Shown one piece after another: positions 43,118 to 51,800 of a stretch of 64,000 bases of DNA. The translations under genes and the position numbers were made by a program. The DNA comes from JAWKWH01 sp963669455 (GTDB lineage: Bacteria > Pseudomonadota > Alphaproteobacteria > Rhizobiales > Rhizobiaceae), in NCBI GenBank assembly GCA_963669455.1, contig OY770026.1:3162001-3226000 (forward strand), written 5' to 3'. The first letter of the stretch is position 1, and each line of letters begins with the position of its first letter. Below the pieces are notes generated by a model. The model made no database searches. It was not told the DNA's origin and saw only the letters and a program-made list of their open reading frames with translations.

Positions 43118-43783
43118 TCAGGACCCGCCGCCGGTGCTGCGGATCAGTTCAACCATCAATTCGGCACGCTGGCGCGCATTGCGTGGCGCGGAACTGTCGG
43201 CGAAAATCTGCTCAAACAGTTTTAGCGCATCATCTGAATTACCGGCTTTCCAGCCGGCAAGGCCAAGCGCTTCACGGGCGGAATGACGCAGAGGGTTTGT
43301 GTCCGAGGTAAGCGTTTCAACACGGGTGGAAACGTCCTCCCGGCTGCCGTGGTCGACCAGCAGCAAAGCCGCGCGCAGGCGGGCCATGTCGCGGATTGCG
43401 ACGGGGATCGAGCTGTCAGCGGCGACGGCATCGAAATCTTCAATGGCGGTAGCGAATTCACCCCTTTCAGCCTGTACGGTCGCAGCCCGCATTCTGGCCA
43501 AAACCGGGTAGGAGCCGTAGCCGCTTTTTTCAAGTTCAGCCAGGGCGGCAAGCGCTTCGTCGGCTTTGCCGTCATTGGCAAGCGTCATCGCCTGGAGAAA
43601 GGCATCCCCTGATGCGCTTGCCTTTGTGTCGACCCAATATTGGTAGCCACGGATGCCGGCCGTGCCCGCCACGATGGCAATCGCTGCGGCAATGACCCAG
43701 ATACCGTAACGCTGCCAAAGGTCTTTGGCGCGGTCCTGGCGAAGCTCGTCGTCGACTTCGCGAATGAAACTGTCATCGGACAT
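43118..43783 (-). CDS. YfgM-like membrane-anchored TPR protein
   Basis: The 221-residue protein starts with a charged cytoplasmic segment (MSDDSFIREVDDELRQDR), has one membrane helix (YGIWVIAAAIAIVAGTAGI) and TPR-like repeats in the periplasm. YfgM in E. coli binds the translocon and assists secreted proteins. Its ATG lies 11 bases from a solo MITE end, so the promoter region has been reshaped by a repeat. Confidence 0.83.
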   Translation of the reverse strand: MSDDSFIREVDDELRQDRAKDLWQRYGIWVIAAAIAIVAGTAGIRGYQYWVDTKASASGDAFLQAMTLANDGKADEALAALAELEKSGYGSYPVLARMRAATVQAERGEFATAIEDFDAVAADSSIPVAIRDMARLRAALLLVDHGSREDVSTRVETLTSDTNPLRHSAREALGLAGWKAGNSDDALKLFEQIFADSSAPRNARQRAELMVELIRSTGGGS

Positions 43784-43794
43784 GATTTTCCGGT

Positions 43795-43819
43795 CCCATT
43801 TAAACAAGACACGTTCTAG
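43795..43819. repeat. Solo terminal repeat of MITE 1 family
   Basis: These 25 bases differ by one base from the left inverted terminal repeat of the element at 6286 (in the opposite orientation) and end in CTAG. No second end is seen, so it is a relic or partial copy. Confidence 0.7.
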
Positions 43820-43904
43820 ACGTTTGGATCAGGCCTTGTAGCGTTTTTTTTGGGCAGCGAAAGGGGCGACGGCCAGAATTTCGCTCACAGGGTAAAATCA
43901 ACAA

Positions 43905-44018
43905 GAGCGTATCCGGCCTAAACAGGAGCGTTTTGATGGCAATTCGGTTCGGCGAAGAGAATATCTCAAGCACGATCAGATGATCGTGCGACGGTGCCGT
44001 TTAAACCGGATGCGCTCA
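43905..44018. repeat. Palindromic element of 114 bp related to MITE 1
   Basis: Imperfect inverted ends (GAGCGTATCCGG...TAAAC with GTTTAAACCGGATGCGCTC) enclose the motif GATCAGATGATCGTGCGA, which matches a motif inside MITE 1 with one change, as well as TTTGATGG at a similar distance. The right end supplies the TGA stop of the NnrU gene. Confidence 0.6.
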
Positions 44019-44582
44019 AAATGGCACCACGCCGAACAACCAGCCGTGCAACTGCCAGACAAACAGCAGATAGACGACCACGCCGGAGACGATTGCGGCA
44101 ATATCCCAATGTATCGGCCCTGCTGCGGCAAGTGGCGCATCACGTTTGGCCAGTGATATGCGATTCAATACCGCCCAGGCGAGAAATGATCCGAAAAGCA
44201 CGATCGATGCCAAATCCCCGTTGGCGGCCAGATGGGCGACTGCCCAGATCTTGGTTGCCAGCAGCATCGGATGTTTCAGCGCCGGTTTCAGCTTCCCGGC
44301 TGGAAGCTGCGAAACCATGAGGGCTACCAAAGCGATCAGCATCAACAATGCGACGATGTGTTTTACCCAGGCAGGTGGCTCATAAAAGAACACCGCCTCA
44401 GGCTGCGCCATCGAATATCCCCATACGAGAAGCACGAAACCCGTCAGGGAAACCAGTGCGTAAAGGCCTTTCCATGGCATCTCTCCCATTGCCGCCAGCC
44501 GTCCGTCGCGCCAGGCGGGGGCAAAAATACGCAAGGAATGCACGCCTAAAAACAGGACCAGACCGATGATGAGCAATGCCAT
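44016..44582 (-). CDS. NnrU family membrane protein
   Basis: The 188-residue protein has about five to six hydrophobic helices and the NnrU pattern (GVHSLRIFAPAWRD, LKHPMLLATKIWAVAHLAANGD). NnrU is linked with nitric oxide reduction genes in some alphaproteobacteria, but no denitrification gene is nearby. AGGGAG precedes this ATG. The stop codon overlaps the repeat end. Confidence 0.85.
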   Translation of the reverse strand: MALLIIGLVLFLGVHSLRIFAPAWRDGRLAAMGEMPWKGLYALVSLTGFVLLVWGYSMAQPEAVFFYEPPAWVKHIVALLMLIALVALMVSQLPAGKLKPALKHPMLLATKIWAVAHLAANGDLASIVLFGSFLAWAVLNRISLAKRDAPLAAAGPIHWDIAAIVSGVVVYLLFVWQLHGWLFGVVPF

Positions 44583-44679
44583 TTTTCGATTCTCCCTAAT
44601 TGTGCTGCAAATGTTAGCGCTGATCGTCTTCAAGACAAAGACATAATGCCATCACACGATTTGCCGGGGCGTCCACGCT

Positions 44680-44849
44680 CTAGCGGTCTGTTTGAAACGC
44701 TTGCATCCGGTTACTAGCCAACGCCATTAGCAAGCGTTTCGAACATAAAGACCACTAGCCAGATATTGATTCTAGTGGTTCTTATGATTCCAACATTTGC
44801 TGATAAGCGTGCGGCAGGTGGGATGCAAATGTTGGAATCGAACCACTAG
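44680..44849. repeat. Composite of two inverted CTAG hairpins (copy 2, inverted)
   Basis: Hairpin B (44680-44758) comes first, then a 13 bp spacer and hairpin A (44772-44849); the reverse complement matches copy 1 with about seven differences over 170 bp. The right CTAG lies 14 bases before the start codon of the DksA/TraR-like gene, so the element forms almost all of its 5' leader. Confidence 0.85.
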
Positions 44850-44862
44850 GTAAACTGACTAA

Positions 44863-45198
44863 ATGGCAATTGATCAGAAGCTGGCCCGCAAACGGCTTAT
44901 GGGCAAAAAGGCCGAACTGCTTGAGTTTTCCAAACTCAGCGAAGACGCGCGTGCTCCCGTGGAACTCGATCAACAGGCGGTCGGGCGGCTGTCGCGTATG
45001 GACGCGCTGCAAAATCAGGCCATGCAGCAGGCTGCGGAACGAGCCCGCAAACGCGATCTTATTCGCATTGAGATGGCAGAGCGCCGGTTGGCCGGTCAGG
45101 ATTATGGCTATTGCGAGGAATGCGGCAGCGAAATTCCAGATGGGCGGCTTGCGATCGATCCGATGGCCGAGCGTTGCGTTGGATGTGCAGGCAAATAG
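44863..45198 (+). CDS. DksA/TraR-type zinc finger protein
   Basis: The 111-residue protein has a coiled-coil N-terminus with Asp residues expected near its tip and a C-terminal four-Cys zinc finger (CEEC...CVGC). DksA/TraR proteins bind the RNA polymerase secondary channel. No purine-rich ribosome binding site precedes the ATG, because the repeat ends 13 bases upstream. Whether the tip matches a functional DksA is not clear. Confidence 0.85.
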   Translation: MAIDQKLARKRLMGKKAELLEFSKLSEDARAPVELDQQAVGRLSRMDALQNQAMQQAAERARKRDLIRIEMAERRLAGQDYGYCEECGSEIPDGRLAIDPMAERCVGCAGK

Positions 45199-45291
45199 TG
45201 TGTGCCGGCTGCTGGACCCGCATCTTAACAAAACCATAATTTGGCTCTAAGCAGCTTGTTGAAGCGGCAGAGATTATCCACGGTCCTTTTT

Positions 45292-46275
45292 ATGAAGTTT
45301 TTTGCGTATCAGGCGGCCATGGCGCTGCTGCTTGTTCTGTCTCCTACCGCGATGGCGGCGGCCACCGGCAACACTCCTGAAAAACAGGCGATATTGATCT
45401 CATTTGACGGTGCGCATGCGCTTTCGCAGTGGGAGCGCAGTCGGGCCCTGTCACGAAAAACGGGCGCGCGGTTTACCTATTTTCTGTCCTGTGCCTATCT
45501 GCTTTCGCCTGAAAACAGGTTTCGCTATCGTGGGCCGGGCACAAATGCGGGAAAGTCCAATGTCGGCTTTGCAAAATCCCGCGATGAGGTTGCCGGCAGG
45601 TTGCGCCAGATCTGGGCGGCACGCCGTGAGGGCCACGAGATTGCAAGTCATGGCTGCGGCCATTTTGACGGTGCCGGATGGAGCGCCAAACAGTGGGCGG
45701 CTGAGCACGCGGCTTTCGACACTATCCTGTCGGATGCATGGTCCTTGAACGGCATTCCCTATGAGCCTGCGGGCTGGAAGCGGTTTGCCGCAAGCGAAAT
45801 CACCGGGTTCAGGGCGCCATATCTTGCGACCAACAAAGCGATGTTTGCAGCGCTGCGGAAAAACGGCTTTCGCTATGATGCCAGCAGTGTGTCGCGCGGG
45901 CTTGTCTGGCCGGCTGCCAAATCCGGGTTTTACCGTTTTTCCCTGCCGCTGATCCCGGAGGGCCCGCGCAAACGCCGTATCATCGCGATGGACTACAATC
46001 TCTATGTCCGTCATTCGGACGGTCTTGAAAAACCCGAAAATGCCGATTTGTTCACCGAGCGTACCTATGGTGCGCTGATGGCGGCATTTGAACGCGAATA
46101 TGCCGGCCGGCGGCGACCGTTTTCAATCGGCTTTCATTTCACGCTGATGAATGGCGGCGCCTACTGGAAGGCGCTGGAGCGATTTGCGGCAACGGTTTGC
46201 GGCAAGCCGGAGGTGGCCTGTCTGTCGCATCGCGATTATCTGCGATCCATCGAAGCAGACCGGGTGGGCGGATAA
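45292..46275 (+). CDS. NodB-type polysaccharide deacetylase, metal-site Asp replaced
   Basis: A signal peptide (MALLLVLSPTAMAA) precedes a NodB-like barrel. The H-x3-H motif is present (ASHGCGH, H120 and H124). The usual TFDD motif reads SFDGA, so D39 remains but the next metal-binding Asp is Gly. Several Cys are unusual for this fold. The active form may have altered chemistry, or the enzyme may be inactive. It converges on the MFS gene. Confidence 0.8.
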   Translation: MKFFAYQAAMALLLVLSPTAMAAATGNTPEKQAILISFDGAHALSQWERSRALSRKTGARFTYFLSCAYLLSPENRFRYRGPGTNAGKSNVGFAKSRDEVAGRLRQIWAARREGHEIASHGCGHFDGAGWSAKQWAAEHAAFDTILSDAWSLNGIPYEPAGWKRFAASEITGFRAPYLATNKAMFAALRKNGFRYDASSVSRGLVWPAAKSGFYRFSLPLIPEGPRKRRIIAMDYNLYVRHSDGLEKPENADLFTERTYGALMAAFEREYAGRRRPFSIGFHFTLMNGGAYWKALERFAATVCGKPEVACLSHRDYLRSIEADRVGG

Positions 46276-46292
46276 GCGGACAGAGGCGGTCG

Positions 46293-47447
46293 CTATCGCG
46301 CTCTAGTATCACGTGGCATGATTGCGGCCGACGCCAGCAGCATCAGGACCGCCAGCACGCTGCCGGACACGAAGTTGCCGGACCGGTCTGCCAGATAACC
46401 GGCGGCGATCGGACCTATGATCTGCCCTGTACCGAAGGATGCCGTCATCAAGGCGAGCGCGCGCCGGGGTGCATCCTGTGCAAGCCTGCGTGCCGCCAGC
46501 AAGCCCTGTGCGGTTATCGCGATGAACGTTCCGCCGAACAGTACCGCGGCGATCAGAGGACCGGCATAGCCGCCAACGCCGATGCTTGCGACGACGCCCA
46601 CCGCCTCGACCAGACAACCGACGGCAAAGGTTTTTGCCAGCCCGATGCGGCGAACCAGCTTGTTCCACAGCCACACAGAGACGAGGCCGGAAAGCCCGGC
46701 CGCCAGCCAGACCACGGATTCAAACAGCCGGCCAGTCTCGCCCTGCCTGACGATCGCGACAAGAAATGTTGCCGTGACCACATAGCCAAGGCCGAACAGA
46801 CCGTAGGCGATGATGACGCGATAGAGGCGTTTGCATTTGGGCAGTCCCGGTTCTGGCCCGGTCTGGCCTGCCGCCACCGGGCCGCGATTTACCAGCAACA
46901 GGGCTGCGAGACACCCGATTGCCGATAATCCACCGGCCCACAACCAGCTTGCCTGCCATTGCGCATTTGCAATGACCAGCGCGCCTGTCATCAGCGACGA
47001 GACCGCTATTCCAAGACCGACACCGCCAAAGTGCATGGCCTGCAATTCTTCGCGCCCCGCTGCTGCCAATTGTGAGAACACGATGGTCGACAGGAACACC
47101 ATCAAGAAGGCGCTTGCCACACCGGCCAGAAAGCGGATGACAAGAAATGCCGCAAGACTGTCGGTCAAGCCCATCATTGCCGCAAAAACCGCCGAGGCTG
47201 CCAGGCTTGCCGCCATGACCCGGCGTTCGATCCCCTGCCCCCAGGCGCCTGACGCCAAAATGGCGCCAATCAGATAACCCAGATAGTTTGATGAAGCGAT
47301 CAGACCGGCGTCAGATGCCGACAGTGCGAGGCCTTCCATCATGCCCGGCAAAATGGGCGTATAAACGAAGCGGCCGATCCCCATGGCAACCGCCATGGCG
47401 ATCATACCACCAAAGGCCAATCGCGTGAGGGATGCTGGAGGGGTCAT
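46293..47447 (-). CDS. YbfB/YjiJ family MFS transporter
   Basis: The 384-residue protein has about 12 hydrophobic helices. The family N-terminus AMAVAMGIGRFVYTPILPGM and SNYLGYLIGAILASG are present. The substrate is unknown; relatives are predicted small-molecule efflux carriers. Confidence 0.88.
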   Translation of the reverse strand: MTPPASLTRLAFGGMIAMAVAMGIGRFVYTPILPGMMEGLALSASDAGLIASSNYLGYLIGAILASGAWGQGIERRVMAASLAASAVFAAMMGLTDSLAAFLVIRFLAGVASAFLMVFLSTIVFSQLAAAGREELQAMHFGGVGLGIAVSSLMTGALVIANAQWQASWLWAGGLSAIGCLAALLLVNRGPVAAGQTGPEPGLPKCKRLYRVIIAYGLFGLGYVVTATFLVAIVRQGETGRLFESVVWLAAGLSGLVSVWLWNKLVRRIGLAKTFAVGCLVEAVGVVASIGVGGYAGPLIAAVLFGGTFIAITAQGLLAARRLAQDAPRRALALMTASFGTGQIIGPIAAGYLADRSGNFVSGSVLAVLMLLASAAIMPRDTRAR

Positions 47448-47515
47448 AGAGAACGCCTGGGCCTAACCCCAACGAGCACCGCTGCCGGTGAGCAGGCGCG
47501 CCGGATTAATCACGG

Positions 47516-49963
47516 TCAAACATCCAGATTGGCTACGCTTAGGGCATTGTCCTGAATGAAGGCGCGGCGCGGTTCGACATCGTCGCCCATAAGCTGCGAA
47601 AACAGCGTATCGGCATTGGTGGCATCGTTGATCTTGACCTGCAATAGAGAGCGAACATTCGGATCAAGCGTCGTTTCCCAAAGCTGGTCGGAATTCATCT
47701 CGCCCAGACCTTTGTAGCGCTGCAGGGCGATGCCTTTGCGGCCGGAATTGAACACGGCATCAAGCAATGCGATCGGCCCCGGGATGGATATGGCCTTGTC
47801 CTTGCGCCGCAAGGTCGGTGGCTTGCCATAGATCTCCTGCAGACGCGCCGCGTAACGGTCGATGGCGCGGGCATCGGCCGACGCCAGCAAGGCCGCATCG
47901 ACAATGGCCGCTTCCTTCACACCGCGCACCGTTCGTTCAAAAACAAAACCGCCCGCACCGTCATTGGCCGGATTGGCCCGGCCCTGCCAGCCGCGCTCGG
48001 TTTCCTCGGCGATGATGTCGAGCCTGCGCGCAACATATTCGGCGGCGGCCGAGGCCCGGGCCAGATCGGTGAAAATCGAGGCACTCAAAGCCCCGGCAAT
48101 TGCCGCCTGTTCGACCACCGGCCTGGAATAGCGTGTATGAAGACCATCGACCAGGCTGCGCACCGACAGGGCATCCTCGATGACCTCGCGAAGATCGGCG
48201 CCCATGCGAACTTCGCCTGAGTGGAGTTCGAGTGACGCTTCCTCGATGCCGCTGTCGATCAGGTAGTCCTCGAATGCCTTCTCGTCCTTGATATATTGAG
48301 AGGACTTGCCGCGCGAAACCTTGTAGAGCGGCGGCTGAGCAATAAAAAGATGCCCGTTTTCAATCAATTCCGGCATTTGGCGAAAGAAGAACGTTAGCAG
48401 CAGAGTGCGGATATGCGCGCCGTCGACATCGGCATCAGTCATGATGATGATCTTGTGATAGCGTAGTTTGGCGACATCGAATTCATCCTTGCCGATGCCG
48501 GTACCGAGCGCCGTTATCAGCGTGCCGACCTGATCGGATGATAGCATGCGGTCAAAGCGGGCGCGCTCGACATTGAGTATCTTGCCGCGCAGCGGCAGGA
48601 TGGCCTGGTTCTTGCGCGACCGGCCGCTCTTGGCCGAGCCACCGGCTGAATCGCCCTCGACGATGAACAGTTCCGATTTCGCCGGATCGCGCTCCTGGCA
48701 ATCGGCGAGCTTGCCCGGCAGTGAGGTGATATCGAGAGCGCCTTTGCGGCGGGTCAATTCACGGGCCTTGCGGGCCGCCTCGCGGGCAGCGGCAGCTTCA
48801 ACGACCTTGCCCACCAGTGTCTTTGCTTCGGCTGGATGTTCTTCCAGCCATTCGCCAAGTGCCTGATTGACCAGGCTTTCGACAACCGGGCGGACTTCGG
48901 ACGACACCAATTTGTCCTTGGTCTGTGAGGAGAATTTCGGATCAGGCACTTTGACCGACAGGACCGCGGTCAAGCCCTCGCGGCAATCATCGCCGGTCAG
49001 CGACACCTTTTCCTTTTTGGTCAAGCCTGAACTGTCGGCATAGCCGGTCACCTGGCGCGTCAATGCGCCGCGAAAACCGGCCAGATGCGTGCCGCCATCG
49101 CGCTGCGGTATGTTGTTGGTGAAGCACAGTACATTTTCGTGGTAGCTGTCGTTCCACCACATCGCCACCTCGACGGTGATACCGTCCTTTTCGCTGGTGA
49201 TTGCAACCGGGGTTTCGATCAGCGGCTTCTTGGCGCGGTCGAGATAGCGGACAAAGGCTTCCAGGCCGCCGTCGTAGACGAGCTCCTCGGTTCTAATATC
49301 GGCGTGACGGGCATCGGTCAGGACGATGCGAACGCCGGAGTTCAAAAACGCCAGTTCGCGCAGCCGGTGCTCCAGCGTCTCATAGTTGAATTCCGTCATG
49401 GTGAAAGTTTCGGTAGACGGCAGAAAGGACACTTCCGTGCCTGTCTCTTCACCCGCATCGCCAATGACCGTGAGCGGTCCATCGGCGACACCATGGGTAA
49501 ATGCCATCTGATGGGCCTTGCCGGCACGGCGGATCGTCAGCCGAAGCCAGACGGACAGCGCATTGACCACCGACACGCCGACACCATGCAGACCGCCGGA
49601 AACCTTATAAGAATTCTGATCAAACTTACCGCCGGCGTGCAATTGGGTCATGATGACTTCGGCGGCGGAGACGCCCTCGCCCTTGTGCACATCGGTCGGG
49701 ATGCCACGGCCATTGTCGGTTACAGTACACGAACCGTCCGCGTTTAAGGTCACGGTGACCAGCGTTGCGTGACCGGCAAGCGCCTCATCGATGGCGTTGT
49801 CGACCACTTCATAGACCATGTGATGCAGGCCGGAACCGTCATCCGTATCGCCGATATACATGCCGGGCCGTTTACGCACGGCATCCAGCCCTTTGAGAAC
49901 CTTGATCGATTCGGCGCCATATTCGGCATTGCCGCCGGTTTCTGTCTCAGGCGTGTCGCTCAT
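47516..49963 (-). CDS. gyrB: DNA gyrase subunit B
   Basis: GyrB supplies ATP hydrolysis for negative supercoiling. The 815-residue protein has the GHKL motifs EVVDNAIDEA, DNGRGIP and GGLHGVG, the TOPRIM motifs EGDSAGG and DADVDGAHIRTLLLTFFFR, and RYKGLGEMN near the C-terminus. I use the ATG giving MSDTPETE rather than one 13 codons upstream. It diverges from the P450 gene. Confidence 0.98.
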   Translation of the reverse strand: MSDTPETETGGNAEYGAESIKVLKGLDAVRKRPGMYIGDTDDGSGLHHMVYEVVDNAIDEALAGHATLVTVTLNADGSCTVTDNGRGIPTDVHKGEGVSAAEVIMTQLHAGGKFDQNSYKVSGGLHGVGVSVVNALSVWLRLTIRRAGKAHQMAFTHGVADGPLTVIGDAGEETGTEVSFLPSTETFTMTEFNYETLEHRLRELAFLNSGVRIVLTDARHADIRTEELVYDGGLEAFVRYLDRAKKPLIETPVAITSEKDGITVEVAMWWNDSYHENVLCFTNNIPQRDGGTHLAGFRGALTRQVTGYADSSGLTKKEKVSLTGDDCREGLTAVLSVKVPDPKFSSQTKDKLVSSEVRPVVESLVNQALGEWLEEHPAEAKTLVGKVVEAAAAREAARKARELTRRKGALDITSLPGKLADCQERDPAKSELFIVEGDSAGGSAKSGRSRKNQAILPLRGKILNVERARFDRMLSSDQVGTLITALGTGIGKDEFDVAKLRYHKIIIMTDADVDGAHIRTLLLTFFFRQMPELIENGHLFIAQPPLYKVSRGKSSQYIKDEKAFEDYLIDSGIEEASLELHSGEVRMGADLREVIEDALSVRSLVDGLHTRYSRPVVEQAAIAGALSASIFTDLARASAAAEYVARRLDIIAEETERGWQGRANPANDGAGGFVFERTVRGVKEAAIVDAALLASADARAIDRYAARLQEIYGKPPTLRRKDKAISIPGPIALLDAVFNSGRKGIALQRYKGLGEMNSDQLWETTLDPNVRSLLQVKINDATNADTLFSQLMGDDVEPRRAFIQDNALSVANLDV

Positions 49964-50211
49964 AAATCTTCTTTTCCGGTGCCGGTGGAAGGGCTCGCGC
50001 AAATTCCCCGCGAATCACGAGCCTGGATGAGTTATTTATATAGGATGTTTGGCGGCTTAATCCAACCAAACTGCGGGAACTGACCAGTAGTAGTACCGTA
50101 TTTCGCATACGACCCACAACCACCAGACAAACAGCTGGACGCGGCCTGCTCAATTGGTTGAATTGGCGCTCCGTGATATTCTATCTTGACCGATGACAGG
50201 ATCACCCGCCA

Positions 50212-51591
50212 ATGGATGCGATACCGACACCGTTTACTCCCCCGGCACCCAAGCCGCGCTCGCATATTCCGAGCTTTCTGGAAGTGATCCGGACCGTGCA
50301 GCGCAATCCGCTCGAACTATGGGGAGAGCCTTCCTATAATGAGCGATGGATCCATACGAGATTCTTCAACGAGCGAACGCTGATCGTCAATGATCCGGGC
50401 CTGATCCGCCATGTGCTGGTCGACAATGCCAAAAACTACCGCATGGCGACGATCCGGCAGCTCATTTTGCGGCCGATACTGCGCGATGGATTGCTCACCG
50501 CGGAGGGCGAGGTCTGGAAGCGGTCGCGCAAGGCCATGGCGCCGGTGTTTACGCCCAAGCATATTAACGGCTTTGCCGACATCATGCTGACCGAAACAAA
50601 GAAGCATGCCGGGCGGTATGACGGTGGCGGGGCCGGTTTCGTCGACCGTGATATTTCCATCGATATGACCGAACTGACGTTTGCGATCCTGTCGGCGACG
50701 TTATTTTCCGGCGACATCGAGACTTCCGGCACGGATTTTGCCGCCGAGGTCGATCGTCTGCTTTCGACCATGGGCCAGGTCGACCCGCTCGATCTCATCA
50801 AGGCGCCGGCGTGGCTTCCCCGGATCAATCGCATCCGCGGGCGGGCAACATTGAAACTGTTTAGGAAAATCGTAGCTGACACGATCGATGCGAGGCGCGA
50901 CAAAATAAAGGCCGGCGGGCCGGTGCTGGACGATTTCCTGACCCTTTTGCTGCGCCAGGAAGGCAGTGACGGCCTGTCATCAGCGGAGATTGAGGACAAT
51001 ATCATCACCTTTATCGGCGCCGGACACGAAACGACGGCCCGGGCGCTTACCTGGACATTATACTGCCTTGCCAATTCACCGCGCGACAGGGCTCTGGTCG
51101 AAGCGGAAATTGACCGGGTGCTTGCCAGGCATCCGCCGCCGGCCAAATGGCTCGACGAGATGCCGCTGACGCGGGCTGCGTTCGAAGAGGCGATGCGCCT
51201 TTATCCGCCGGCACCATCGATCAACCGTGCCGCCATTGCCGATGATGAATGGAACGATGTGCCGATCCCCGCCGGTATCACCGTGCTGATGATGCCCTGG
51301 ACACTGCACCGACACCGCAAATTGTGGGATCAGCCAGACGCTTTTTTGCCGGAACGGTTCTGGCCGGAAAATCGCGGAAGGATTAACCGGTTCCAATATC
51401 TGCCATTCGGCGCCGGACACCGGGTCTGTATCGGCTCGACCTTTGCGCTTCAGGAAGCCGTCATCGCGCTTGCTGTACTGCTGAAACAATTCCGCTTCGA
51501 CTGCACAGACGATACCAATCCGTGGCCGGTGCAGAAGCTGACGACCCAGCCTCGCGGCGGGATGCCGATGCGGGTGACAAGGCGGGGGTAA
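50212..51591 (+). CDS. Cytochrome P450
   Basis: The 459-residue soluble P450 has the I-helix motif GAGHETTARAL, the ExxR pair in FEEAMRLYPP and the haem ligand region FGAGHRVCIGS. There is no membrane anchor, so electrons should come from a ferredoxin or flavodoxin elsewhere. The oxygenated substrate is unknown. It stands alone between gyrB and the symporter gene. Confidence 0.95.
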   Translation: MDAIPTPFTPPAPKPRSHIPSFLEVIRTVQRNPLELWGEPSYNERWIHTRFFNERTLIVNDPGLIRHVLVDNAKNYRMATIRQLILRPILRDGLLTAEGEVWKRSRKAMAPVFTPKHINGFADIMLTETKKHAGRYDGGGAGFVDRDISIDMTELTFAILSATLFSGDIETSGTDFAAEVDRLLSTMGQVDPLDLIKAPAWLPRINRIRGRATLKLFRKIVADTIDARRDKIKAGGPVLDDFLTLLLRQEGSDGLSSAEIEDNIITFIGAGHETTARALTWTLYCLANSPRDRALVEAEIDRVLARHPPPAKWLDEMPLTRAAFEEAMRLYPPAPSINRAAIADDEWNDVPIPAGITVLMMPWTLHRHRKLWDQPDAFLPERFWPENRGRINRFQYLPFGAGHRVCIGSTFALQEAVIALAVLLKQFRFDCTDDTNPWPVQKLTTQPRGGMPMRVTRRG

Positions 51592-51733
51592 AGCAACGGC
51601 TTAATGCTGCGGTGGCAGCGGTGCCGGTAAAGACTGATTCAACTCCTGTTTTTCGAATCCAGGCATGGAGAAATCGAAAAATTACCTGTGGAAATCTGTT
51701 CTGGAATTTTCATTGAATCAGCTTTCTATAATT

Positions 51734-51763
51734 TTGACCCATGTAAACTGGATGTTCTATGGT
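51734..51763 (+). promoter_or_regulatory. Promoter of the amino acid symporter gene
   Basis: TTGACC and TATGGT are separated by 18 bases, about 40 bases before the ATG, within an A/T-rich stretch. A strong AGGAGGGG ribosome binding site follows. Confidence 0.55.
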
Positions 51764-51800
51764 ACCCTGAAAACAAATAATAATCCTATAGGAGGGGAAC

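Noticed and set aside
46197..46928. 243-codon plus-strand frame opposite the MFS gene
   Set aside because: Composition follows the reverse of the membrane helices; the minus frame is a clear transporter.
50436..51146. 236-codon minus-strand frame opposite the P450 gene
   Set aside because: The plus strand carries all P450 motifs; the minus frame has none.
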